From: Sporodiniella umbellata
Lineage: Eukaryota; Mucoromycota; Mucoromycetes; Mucorales; Rhizopodaceae
NCBI GenBank assembly: GCA_025677835.1
Contig: JAIXMR010000084.1
Coordinates: forward strand, 1 to 57,500
Direction of reading: 5' to 3'
DNA: 57,500 nt
Of the stretch, positions 9,846 through 20,952 are shown piece by piece. Both the position numbers and the translations under genes were made by a program. Under the pieces are notes generated by a model that was not told the origin of the DNA, ran no database searches, and saw only the letters and a program-made list of their open reading frames with translations. Position 1 is the first letter of the stretch. Each line of letters opens with the position of its first letter.

Positions 9846-12800
9846 CTAACAGCCATTCCTGATTTTTTCCAACTCAATTGCCCACTGTCTTCTAAGATCG
9901 TCCACGTTACTGGACGAATAACGGTGGTTGGGAGGCGAATTGAGTTTCTTTTTGGCGTGGGAGGCTTGTGTATGACCGGAGGATAATCTGTCAAAGACGT
10001 TATGGGCTGCAGCCGATTTCCTGAGTTCGTACGAATTGGAAGGAGAGGATTGTCGATGGAGATAGTCTAGACTGACCTCTGGGCTTGAATTGCGGTGGGC
10101 GAGCACGTTGTGTTGAGTGGCCATATCCCTGAGCAGGGATGTTCTGCGTTGATTGATAGGAGAGGGTGCAGTCGGAGGTTGTTGGAAAGAGAAAGCACGG
10201 CGTCGGCTCTGTTGGGAGCTAGACTCGAGCATCATCATGCCGTCCGATTGCACAGAGAGACGTCGACCGCAAGGGTCTTGAAGAAACTGCTGTAAGAATT
10301 GCTCGGGCGAGGCGTTTGAGCCACGGCGGCCGGCGAGAGGTGAGGCGGAGGGCTTCATCGGGGCACCGGTGAGTTTGGTGGACTGGGGCTGAAGCGAGGG
10401 TCGACGCTGGAGGTAAGGACTGAGCTCTACTTCTGCCAGAGCGGAGGGGGTCAACTGTTGGCGGCGGGTGTCTGGTTCGCTGTAGATTTTATCAAAGAGG
10501 GTCTCGATATGTTGATGGCGGTCTCCGGGCAAAAGGTCGATGGCCGAGTCGCTATCGCTGGCTGTATCCTCTCTGGAATGATGGGATTGAGTGGAAGGGC
10601 GTCGACGTTGGTGAAGTTGCTTCAGACGCTTTTCGTAGTCGTCTGTGGCATCCAGTGCGGTTCTTTTCAAGATAATCAGGGTACGGCGGAGATCCTCTGT
10701 GGTCTTTTCGTACTGCTGGATGGACAGCTTGTTCTGGGCTTCTTCGATACGTAAGCCAACGATGTCGTCCATCACGCTATCCATGATAGACTTGAATTCA
10801 TCGACCTCGATCGAACGAAGAATACGGCCCATGGTTTCCATACACTGCTCCAGACCCGCGCCAGGCGGAAGACTGAACTTCTCCTCCAGCGTGTCCATAT
10901 CCTGCCAGTCCCCATCTTCTTGGGCCTTGCCGCCATGGGCAAACGTGACGCGTCTTTCGTTCGGGCGCAAGCCCTCATCCACGATACCCTCGTCTTGGTC
11001 TGTGACATTGTTATGGATAGCGCGGATTCTGGCGTGGATGTAGGACATCTCGGCTTCGACCGTTTCAATGTTTTCGTCAATGACCTGTCGGAAGGTACGA
11101 TCGATAGGGGCCATGCTCTGATCGTCCCTGTCCATGAGATGTTCACGTTCAGAGAGGTATTCTTCTTTCTTGAGAGTGAGTGCAGCACTTCTGGCGACGA
11201 GCTGACGAAGCTCTTCGTCTGCCTGTTTGTTTTGAAGAAACTGAGTGAGGGCGATGTCCAAGAGGCGTTTCTTTTCTGTTGCACGCGCATGGGCAGGGGT
11301 GCGTTGTGATTTGTGTTCAGCACTATAACGACGGCTTGGGCGTAGCTGGCCAAGATCGAGCAAGGCACCGGTGTTGGCCATAAGCTTGGGATCCAACACA
11401 CCGCCTTCACGTACGGCTTTCTTGAGAATGACGGCTAACGACTTGAGTTTCTCTGAGGTGACCAGAGACTCATCCGTCTTTTTCTGAAGAATCAACTGGA
11501 GCTGCTTCGCTTCACGCTCAAGACGGCGTTTGTTTTCCACATCGCGTAACTGTTTACGTTTCAGCTGTTGGATCTCACGTTCATGGTGATGGAGCTTTTC
11601 TTTCACCCGTTCCGCTTCTTCTTTCATACGCTTCACCATCCGCTTCTTTTCGACCTTCAGCGTCTCCACGTTCACCCGGAGCGCACGCAACATGCTCTCG
11701 TTCTGGTTACGGGAGGACTGGATGGAGCTCGTGGCCTGCGTATATTTACGTTTGAGATCAGAGAGCTGCGTCATCAGAGTCTTGACTTTGCCTTCGTACG
11801 CGAAACGGACATCGTTCATATTCTGTTGCTTCTGGGGTGTCTGTCGAAGGACGAGAATCTCGTCTCGAAGTGAATAAATCTTGCTTTCAAACTGTTTACG
11901 CATCGCCAGATACTCGAGTTCAGTGCGTTCCAGTTGGTTTACTAGGTTCTCATTGACTTGGATATCTGACTGGATTTGATCCAGCATACGATGGTAGTGT
12001 GGGTTGATGTCCGAATAATCGGTATCGTCTGTAAGCAGTGTATCGGTGGAAGGCATACGCGAACGTAAAGAAAAGGTGGATTTGCTCTACAAAATAAGTA
12101 TACCAGAAAAAAAAAAAAAAAAAGCAAAATCAAATACTTACATCGATTGAACTTAGCTCATCCAGTTCATTTAAAAGACTTTCATCTGACTGTAGACGCA
12201 GAAAGAGCTCATCATCTGCTAACAATTCGCACTCATAATCTTTTTCATCCTTGACCTAAACAGAGCCCCCCCCACGCCCAAAGTAAATACAAGAACAAGG
12301 GATTGTTATTTTACCTTGAATTCATCCAAGACTTTCAATGCTTTGTCGATTTGATCTTTGGCTACAGAGATGGAATTTCTAGCGTCCAGACGCAGACCGG
12401 AAGATTCTGAAGTCTGAATGGAACCCAAGGTGGTTTTGATCCAAGCGTCGATATCCTGCGGGTCTTCCTGCAGTTTAGGGGTATTTCGCTTGGTGGATTT
12501 GAAATGAAGGTTTTTAGCGGTCGTGGTGGTGGTACTGCCGTGTAGCGTCCTTCGTTTGTTGAGCCTGCGTTTGGTGATGGTGCTGTTGTGCGAAGGGGCC
12601 ATGGCCTGGACCAAAGGTGTCCGGACCGACTCTGAAAGTGCGAGCCGGTCTTGAGTGTCAGCGAGGGCCTGTCGGAGTTCGGCCATGGTTTTTTGATATT
12701 GACTGATGAGAGGTGAGCTTTCAATATCGCCGCCACCGGTGAGATCGCGCTCCATCAGGAGTGTGTCTCTTTCGGTGGTCAATCGACAGATATCATCTGC

Positions 12801-14271
12801 CATAGCGCGTACACGAGAACGAAGACGTTCTGTTTCTTCGCCACTGCCCAGGAGGCCCAACTGGACGGCCGGTTTGGATTTAAGCGCTTGAAGTTCAAAG
12901 GTCAATCGAGCGACCTGAGATTTGAGCTGGTTCACTTGGACTGTCGAGCCTGCGAATTCCTGATTGACAGTGACTTTGTTTTTGATATTTCTGGCGCGGT
13001 TGGCATACTTGAGGGTGCTCAGCGTTTCAGCAAAATTGGTATCGGAAGGGGAAACGCAAGCCATCATCAAGGTTTGTGAATTTCCACCCAGAGAGTCCTG
13101 CAGCAGACGGGTCAACTTGGAGTCCCGGTAGGGCACATGAGCCGACCGCCTCGAGTCGTCACCTAAAGCGCTAATCACGTTGCCTAAAGCCAAAAGGCCG
13201 GCATTGATCGAAATACCTTCACGCGCACGATCTCCAGAAGCGTTTGTACGTTTGAGCTAACGATAGGTCTTTAGAATAAAAACAAGGAGAGAGAAAGCTT
13301 ACACGTTCTGAACCAGCCAGATCTACAAAATGAAATTTGCTGACAATCAGTTGATCGCCACCCTGCTGTGCTGTTTTCTGTCTGAGGATGACCGAAAAGA
13401 TGGCGTGTGACCGGGAAGAGACGGAGTTCATATCGGTTGATCCGGTCGTACGACCCAAGGATCCCTTGACCAGGAATTTGACGAGCTCTTCAGGGCTCTG
13501 GCAGACTTCTTCGCGTACACCAGCCCAATAGATATTGCCGTTCACATCTTCGCGTATCTGCACGTCACATTTCTTTTTGGATTGCGGGTTGAGCAGGTCG
13601 AGTAAGTCTTCGTTGTAAAGCTCAAGAAAGGAGACGAGCACTTGATAGTCTGCATCGTCTTTCTTTTGTTCTATACGGCAAAACAGATCGTCTATAAACC
13701 TGGGCACAATGCCTATCAGAAGCATTTTAGTCTCAAAGAATCGAAAGCTCAGTTTACCTTGATGTTCAGAGTCAATATGCTCCTCAAGCGCTGTACCCAT
13801 ACTATAGGTCTTTCCAGAGCCGGTTTGGCTGTAGAAAATAAATAAATAAAACAGTGAACAAAACGGGTGCTGTCTGGATTTGGTTGGCTATTTTACCCAT
13901 AGGCCAAAATAGTGGCATTAAAACTATCAAGTCATTTAAGCTTTTTTTTTTTTTTTTTTTTTTTAAAGTTGGTTTTTCCAAACTCAAAACGTTTCATTAC
14001 CCGTCTACGAATTTTTCTACTAAAGGTACGACGCTAGTATCATAGATGGTGTGTTGCTCTGTATTGTTATCAAACACATAGTCGTAAGTAAAAGAGTGGT
14101 CTTTTCCTATCAGTATCTGGGGTTGCTCGGGTATAAACGATATACACTCGGTGCAATTTGAATGTCGTTCTTTATGTGTCAACGGACGTACACGCAACCC
14201 CACTCTAAAACAATAAGATTGATTGATATACAACAGTTGTAAGATGTATACCTAACAGCTGTCGATGTCAT
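9846..14271 (-). CDS. Kinesin-4 family motor protein (1342 aa)
   Basis: Microtubule motor with an N-terminal head. Exons: 14271-14252, 14204-14001, 13923-13897, 13828-13758, 13712-13303, 13256-12315, 12255-12142, 12086-9846. The head (about residues 1-350) shows [18 protein letters not shown] split by a phase-2 intron, [11 protein letters not shown] (switch I), FVDLAGSER (switch II) and [35 protein letters not shown] ends the head. The combination of [11 protein letters not shown] and ARNIKNK points to kinesin-4 (KIF4/KIF21 group). Long coiled-coil segments follow in the 12086-9846 exon, first about 60-200 residues into it and again around 260-480. The tail is a Ser/Gln/Arg-rich low-complexity region. 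Intron 13757-13713 is 45 nt, divisible by three and stop-free. In animals the family suppresses microtubule dynamics or carries chromosomal cargo; the role here is inferred. Confidence 0.92.
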
Positions 14272-14883
14272 TTTTAGATAGAAATAAATAAGTGAAAAAA
14301 ATAAAAAAATAAAAAATAAAAAAGGTGAAAAAAAGAAGAAATACTCTTTTTTATTTTTTTATTTTTTTGTACTTTAAAAAAGGTTTTTCAAGAGTAACAA
14401 GGCTGCATAGTCATGTTGCGTCGTTGCACCAAAGCGTACTTTTAAAGAGAAAAGAAAACCAACCCACAGACAATTTTTTGTTTTTTTTTTTTTTTTTTTT
14501 TTTTTTTGCCCTATCCTTTGACAATGCGTAACACCGGTAGTTACTATAACTGTTGATTCCGATTCCACCCTAAAATAAAATAATAAAAAAAGAATAGAAG
14601 TTTCCGCGCTTTGTTTACTCTTATGATTGGTGAACGTGCACTTCACATTGTCACTGAAACTCAAAAAGTCATAACAAAGGAAACATGGAAAGAAGCCAGA
14701 GCCTTTCATGACATCACTCCTTAACGTATGCGTTGTACGGGATTGTCACAGGTTGGGGTTAGGTATTTATCATCCGGTGGTACTAATTTAAGGGGTCTAT
14801 TCTTTTGTAGAGACCTATATAAATAATAGAAAACCTTGCTATCCATATCCATTCCTTTTTTATATATAGATGAAGAAAAGAGA
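14272..14883. other. Spacer upstream of kinesin and downstream of the golgin
   Basis: About 610 bp with A/T-rich tracts near 14295-14320 and a T run at 14478-14507. It should hold the kinesin promoter (minus strand) and the 3' end of the golgin mRNA. A 67-codon frame overlapping the golgin 3' end (14721-14924, minus) lacks a motif and runs antiparallel to no feature; I do not call it. Confidence 0.5.
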
Positions 14884-16502
14884 TTACACACAGCTATGTG
14901 TGAGATTGGCTGTTTCTGTTTCATCTAAACTTAACAACTTGGCTATAATAGGCACCATTGTCTATAGCGTCAAAATAATCAAGGCTTTAGAAAAATAAAG
15001 GGAGGGGGGGACCACTTTTTCAAATTACCTGCTTATTTTCAGACATCAAGAACTTTAACAAAACGTTCTTTAAATACTCTGTGTTCATGTTTTGTTTTTT
15101 ATCGGCTGTATTCAATTTCCTATGAAACACAAAAGGTTATTATGATGACTCTTTCTCCCCAAGCTGTTGTTGTTGTTGTTGTTGTTTTTAGAGTAACATA
15201 AACAAATAATCTGTTGTTACCTTAATTCGCTTTTGGCTATTCTTTCTTGATGTCGCAAGAGTTTGTTATCTGCCTGAGCATCCTTTAATAACAATTGAAG
15301 CTCTTGTTTTTGTCGTTCGAGATCCGCCAGCGCGGGGGGTGAAGGTAACACAGGCTCTTGGGCCGCCTGGATGAGCCTCTTGTTTTCATTTTCCAGCCAA
15401 GCAAGTTGAGTCTGAAGTGCGTCCAATGTGGTTTGATGCGCCTTTTTGAGTTGAGCCAGCGATTGATCATTCAGAGCCAGGGTGGCTTCATGACGCGCTT
15501 GTGCCTGGATCGAGCTCTGTCGGAGACGAGCCAAGGCCATCTCACTCGCGCTCTTTTCTTTCACCAGCCCTGCCTGACCTGCCTCGAGTAGGTTGATATG
15601 GTCAATCGCTTTCCTCAGGTCTCGCTCAAGTACCAGCTGTTGTTCGGACTTTTGGGCTCGTTCAGTTTCATACTTTCTATACTTTGACCGTTCAAAACTC
15701 GTTCGTCTCCTATCTTTCTTATTCTTACTCTTTGATCTCTCGCACTTTTTTTTCTATCGCTTCTGGTCCCAAACTGGCGTTCATCTGCTCCTTGTTTCTC
15801 TCCAATAATTTATGAGCCCTTTTCTTGTACTGTTCATACTCTTTCTGTACTCTGTCTAATTCATCCACCGTCGCCCCGTGTTTCTTTTCCTATAAAATAC
15901 CACAATCAGTCCGCGCCACAAGAAAGCTTCCCTTACCCAATCTGCAAGTTGAACCGTCTGATGGCTCTTTTCACTCTTCAACCTCTCCAAAGCCGCTGGG
16001 TGGTTCAAAAAAGGTTTTAAATAGCCTGTGGGTTAAAGTCAATGAATACCTTCTTGTTCATCGTGTTCTATTGATAGCTGCTCCTTTTCTTCCTCGGCAG
16101 CGTTAAGCTGGGTCTTCAGTTGACGGATTTCCCCTTGTTGGCTTTGGTTCGTAGTTCGCAATCTGTCAATAGTTCTCGTAGTCTGTCCAAAGATTTCTAA
16201 AGAAGAAAGGGGGTGAGAGAAAGAGAGAGAAACCTTATTAAAGTAAAGTTAACAAAATAGTGCTATCGATCCAAAAAATACCTTTCATTCGCTTCAACTT
16301 GTCAGATTGTTCCGCTAAGATTTCGTTTTAAAATAAGCCTTGCTATACACCATCACTTACCTATTCTTGCTTGTAATTTATCGGCTTCTAAACCATGATC
16401 AGTTGTTTTTTGTTCGAGCTGTTGCTTTAAATCTTGTACTTGTTCTAAAAGTTGAAATTGTTGTTGTTCCAAATCTGTCATTCCACCTTCAGTTTCACTC
16501 AT
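14884..16502 (-). CDS. Short GRIP-domain golgin (388 aa)
   Basis: Predicted Golgi tethering protein. Exons: 16502-16361, 16314-16282, 16196-16050, 15995-15937, 15889-15729, 15676-15221, 15119-15029, 14961-14884. About 330 residues are continuous coiled coil, starting MSETEGGMTDLEQQQFQ and rich in Gln, Glu, Lys and Leu. The C-terminus fits a GRIP domain: NTEYLKNVLLKFLMSEN, then VPIIAKLLSLDETE, spanning the last intron. The GRIP domain binds Arl1-GTP at the trans-Golgi in known members (yeast Imh1, animal golgin-97/245). The protein is much shorter than animal golgins. The conserved Tyr of the GRIP core (EYLKN) is present. The gene is divergent from the ankyrin gene with 220 bp between start codons. 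Confidence 0.82.
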
Positions 16503-16722
16503 CTTTCTCAATAACAAAAACAATCATCAACCCTTTTTTTTTTTTTTCTCAGAGTAAAATGGATCGGAGTTATTAAAGTCTACTAACAAAAGAAACTTTG
16601 GGTTTTCGCTCTGATTTTTTTTTTTTTTTTTTTTAAAGAGGAGCCGTAACAAGCCACTTGCATAAAAGGAGTAAATCAAACACATAAAAAGAACTTTTTC
16701 TCTTGCTGTCGTTAAAACAACA
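16503..16722. promoter_or_regulatory. Divergent promoter region, golgin and ankyrin genes
   Basis: 220 bp between two divergently oriented start codons, with T runs near 16531-16546 and 16615-16634. A shared promoter is inferred from geometry; no specific site was recognised. Confidence 0.45.
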
Positions 16723-17386
16723 ATGATTATGAAAATGCCTGTGTCTCAAGATAACCTTTGGGTAGCTGCAGGTAAAAAGCTTTTCAAAGTAAAGACAGAG
16801 AAAAACAAGCTTGGAAATGAACATTGCTTTTAGGTGATGGTCAATTAGAGCGAGTCAAAGTAAAACAAGCACAACCACCCCTTAAAAGTTTTTAAAAAAA
16901 AAGTTTAAAGAAAACTTTTATAGGAGCTAGTAGAAGAAGGTATCGATGTAAATAGCCCTGACCAGTTTGGTTATACTGCAATGTAAAAAAACCAAAAAGA
17001 CATGATTTCCTTACTGAATTTATATACACTCTAGGCATGCAGCTGTTTCATATAACCAGTTAGAGGTTGTCAAATATCTGATTGAAAAAGGAGCAGACGT
17101 GAATATTGAAGATCTGGAAAAAGACACACCTTTGTTTGTAACAGAAACAGTAGAGATGGCACGTACCTTGTTGGATCAAGGAGCAGATCCTGAACATGTG
17201 AATGAAGAAGGCTTGACAGCTGCTGCAACAGCTCTTCTAGAAGGTTGGACAGAAGTAGCAGAGCTATTGGCTAGTATTACAAACGAAGTCCTGGATCATG
17301 ACTCTATCTGCCCAGAACTCTCACTTACTGAAGTGTCTCATATATTGAACGAACACTGTCTTTTAAATGAAGAAGAAGAATCATAA
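16723..17386 (+). CDS. Ankyrin-repeat protein (161 aa)
   Basis: Small soluble ankyrin protein. Exons are 16723-16771, 16834-16859, 16924-16982 and 17035-17386, and all phases fit. The start NLWVAAGDGQLERVKELVEE is the first helix pair. DQFGYTAMHAAVSYNQLEVV is a near-perfect ankyrin repeat, followed by IEKGADVNIEDLEKDTPLF and a third, weaker repeat. The C-terminal 50 residues are acidic and end in an EEEES tail. A similar short ankyrin family with N(L/I)W(V/I)AAGDG near the start occurs in fission yeast and other fungi, with unknown partners. Either ATG 16723 or ATG 16735 could be used; both are in frame. The function is protein binding at best. Confidence 0.85.
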
Positions 17387-17425
17387 ACTACTTTTTAGAA
17401 AATAGCCCCCTTTCCCTTCCCCTCC

Positions 17426-17461
<36 letters not shown>

Positions 17462-18908
17462 CGTAAGTTTTTCTCTTTACTGCGTGAGCATCTCCTGTCA
17501 ACTTGACAGCCAAAAGGGTTCATATGACCAATTGATTGACATTTTTCATTTCCTGAAGGCAGTCACTCTTTTTAATCCTCTCATGAGAAATTGACGTTAT
17601 ACGTGATTTTGCTACAAAAACATCCAAAGTGTGTATAGATGGCATGTACTTTATTCGGATGGCTTTTAGTTCTATCAAAAAAAAAAAAAAAAAAAAAAAA
17701 AAACAATGAAAAAGCATAAAAAGCTAACAACAGTCAACGCAAAGTAGAGTTGTCTTGCAACAATACTTTTTACAAGAAATAGATTCAATAGATCTTGTTG
17801 TTTAAAACCTTTTGAAGCTAACACCGAACCTTCATTCTGGTCCTTTTTATTTTAATTTATAGTCTGATCTATAAGACCTGGTGGCTGTTTATCTACAAAA
17901 CTACTCCTATTCTCTTTTACTTGACCCTCTTTTACTTTACTGTTCTCATTCAAGTCTACAGAAGACCTAGCTTTATACCGGTAAGGCAAAGAAAGCAATG
18001 AAGAAGAAGCGTCTGTTTCGTGGTAGTTGCAACGAAGGATAACTGTCAAACAAGAAAGGTGCTCCGCGTGTACGAAATACAGTACACATCAAGCTATCTG
18101 GCCTGCGCTTTTATAGAGATAGGTTGCATGTTTACTTCATATCAATCGCTCTGCCCAAAAACTAAAAGAATTCCTGATCATAGCCCTGACGGACTAGAAA
18201 GCGGGGTGTTTGATGCAGAGGATCTCTTCTAAGGAAATCCGTCCTATTTGGACCTCGAAAAATACATGTAAAAATATACACATACCTCTTTTCTCCAGGC
18301 CATAGAAAAGAACTGGCACCTTGGCTTCACTCTTCGTAACATGATTACTTTTTTTTTTTTTGAATATGATGTTTGAGCACCCTAAGAACATTACTAATAG
18401 AGAATCTCATACTAGTATAAGAAACTTCATGGAGTGCCTGTATGTTATTTCTTGCTCATAATTATTTTGCACCTTTCTGTTTCTACTTTCTATTCTAAAA
18501 AGCTTTTTTTATAGCCTAGTCCAAAAAAAAAGAAGAAGAAAAAAAACGACGAAAAAATCAAGCCAAAAAGAGGTTTAAAGAGGCTTACAGAAAAATCACC
18601 AGAGTTGGAAATGGAAGTAAAGAAGTATACCCTATTGAACAGCTGCAACACACCTGTTTTAAGGCTGCAAATAGTTTACAATTTAGAACTCTTTCTTAAA
18701 ACTCGATTCCTATTTTGAGCGTCTGGCTCATCATCTTGAATGAGATAAACAATTCGTACATATACCGACTTTCACTATAGGTATATAAAAACAAAACACT
18801 ATAAACTAGCTGACCTTGTTAGCTAATTATGTCTATACCAAGAGCCTATAAAAATGGGGTGTATTCTCTATAGCTTTTTTTTTATTTATTGTTCTTGCCG
18901 TTGTTATA
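17387..18908. other. AT-rich intergenic region, no gene recognised
   Basis: 1.5 kb between the ankyrin gene stop and the tyrosyl-tRNA synthetase stop. It holds a T run (17429-17456), an A run (17677-17703) and otherwise unstructured sequence. The frames of 60-70 codons here have no family motif, and several are translated homopolymers. No transposon terminal repeats or RNA gene were seen. Confidence 0.55.
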
Positions 18909-20753
18909 TTAAATTGCCTGGACTAAGTAATAGGAAGCTTTTCCAACACGGAGAATACAGACTTTCCCGTCAATCAAATTGCTTTCTTCTAATGTTTGTT
19001 TATGGCTGTTAACGCGTTCATTGTTTAGGTAGAAGCCCCCAGATTTAATTTTCTTTTGGGCGTCAGCTAAAGTATGTATGAGTTGGTTACCACTGCTTTT
19101 TTTTTTTTTTTTGGATTCTTACATTTGGATTTTGCAGCCTGTGCCATAGTAGCAATGTGATCCAGTCCCACACCTATCAGTTTTGAGCGGTCTATTTGTG
19201 TGAAACGATGACTATCATCTTTAAATGCCTCTATGATCCTTTCTCCAGTTAAAGAGCTGACATCTTGACCAAATAGAACTTGTGTTGCCGTTTGAGCTTT
19301 TTGGAGTCCCTTTACTTTTTCGTTTTATTAGAATTTGCTGAGTTCTGATCCTTTGCACTTACATCCATGAACAAGTTCAGTAGTTTCGTTTGCCAGCGTA
19401 GTTTGTGCAAGTCTGAGTTCAGGCGATTTCTATTGTTGATAAATTCAAGAAAGAAAAAACAGGGTTAGAGATATCAGCAGATACCTTTCATAATACCTTA
19501 TGCTCCACCAAGATCTCTTGCACCTGTTCACGTTTCAAAAGGGTAAACATTTCAAGATATTTTTCTACGTCATCATCTGTTGTTTTCATCAAAAACTAGT
19601 AAAAAATTTTTTTTTTATAAAGATCCACTTGTTGCTGGAAGAAGTGAGCCTACCTGATAAAAATCAAATACACTTGTCATAGACTCATCTAACCAAACTG
19701 CATTGCCAGCCGATTTCCCAAACTTTTCCCCAGATGAAGTAAGCAACAGTGGTATAGTAATGCCGTATGCTTTTTCTTGAGTTTCCTCAGCAGATCGCTT
19801 CCTTGAAATCATATCAATACCGGCCGTAATATTCCCCCATTGATCACTTCCTCCTAACTATATCAGGTTAATATTCATTTAGGGGGTCTATATTAAAAAT
19901 AAACCTGAATACGACAATTGTGATTTTTGTGAAGATAATAAAAGTCATAAGCTTGTAACAGTTGATAAGAAAACTCAGTAAAACTGATTCCCTGTACGCT
20001 TTCTATACGTGATTTTACACTAAACATATATTGAGTTTTTTTTTTTTTTCTTAAATACAAACAGCGTTTTACCTTTCTTTCGCAAGCATTGAGTTGACAC
20101 GTGCATATCTCCCAATATCTCCCAAAAAATCAAGCGCACTCATCTTACTGAACCACTCGTAATTGTTGAGTACCTTGGGTTCCACTTGGTTTTGACTAAA
20201 CCCTCGTCGACCAGCATAACTTGCACCATGAGAAAAGAAACGGTGGATCTGTTGATTAATACCAGCTATATTGATGGATAGAGTTTCTTGAGCCAAAGGA
20301 ACCCTTTCTGACTGTCTCCCAGAAGGATCTCCAATACTTCCAGTCGCGCCACCTACCTAAAAGAAAATGTGTTTAATAAACTGTTTTTTTTCTTTTCTTT
20401 TGGCTCGTGAACACTTTACAAGAGCAATAGTTTGATGTCCTCGTATATGAAAGTGAAGTAATCCCATAAGTGTGACAAGGTTACCCAAATGAAGGCTTTT
20501 GGCAGTGGGATCAACCCCACAATAGATGGCAGTAGGTCTTTCTGTTGTTTGCGCAAGTTCAGGACTAGAGTTGATTAGCTGATCTCCTCTTTATAAAGTG
20601 AAAGGAGAAAGAGAGAAAGAATTACCTTGTTGTGTTTGCAATTAAACCACGACGGGTCATGTCATGGATGACATTGGTTTGGCTGCTAAAAAAAGCAAGG
20701 CTTCTTCCCCTAATCAACGTCAAGCAGGGTGAAACTTTCTTAACAAGGAACAT
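18909..20753 (-). CDS. MSY1: Mitochondrial tyrosyl-tRNA synthetase (471 aa)
   Basis: Charges mitochondrial tRNA-Tyr. Exons: 20753-20626, 20588-20420, 20356-20073, 20019-19905, 19857-19654, 19595-19497, 19429-19363, 19314-19123, 19066-18909. The N-terminus [23 protein letters not shown] is a plausible mitochondrial presequence. Class I motifs are [14 protein letters not shown] (the HIGH equivalent) and [14 protein letters not shown] (the KMSKS equivalent). GGSDQWGN is the tyrosine-site region. The C-terminal S4-like domain appears only when intron 8 is spliced 19122-19067, which gives [20 protein letters not shown]. An earlier AG in that intron would hit a stop codon. It is the bacterial-type enzyme, so the cytosolic one must be elsewhere. 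The SUMF-like gene follows on the same strand. Confidence 0.93.
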
Positions 20754-20952
20754 AGCGTAGAAAAAAAAAGAGAGCAACAGAAACGAAAATCTTTATGACT
20801 GTTGTTTTTAGATAAGCTTTTCGGCCGGTATAATGCTCAGAGAGGTACATACACCTTTTTTTTTTTTTTCCAAACAAGTAGTTTCAGTTTATTTCAATAA
20901 AAAAAAGACTTAATTTTCATATATAAATGCATATATAGTGCGAGGGAGTCAG

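Noticed and set aside
10645..11410. Several 100-200 codon frames in other frames of the kinesin tail exon
   Set aside because: Shadows of a long GC-richer coding exon; the kinesin frame is continuous and motif-bearing.
14721..14924. 67-codon minus frame downstream of the golgin
   Set aside because: Overlaps the golgin 3' exon in another frame, with no motif and no splice support.
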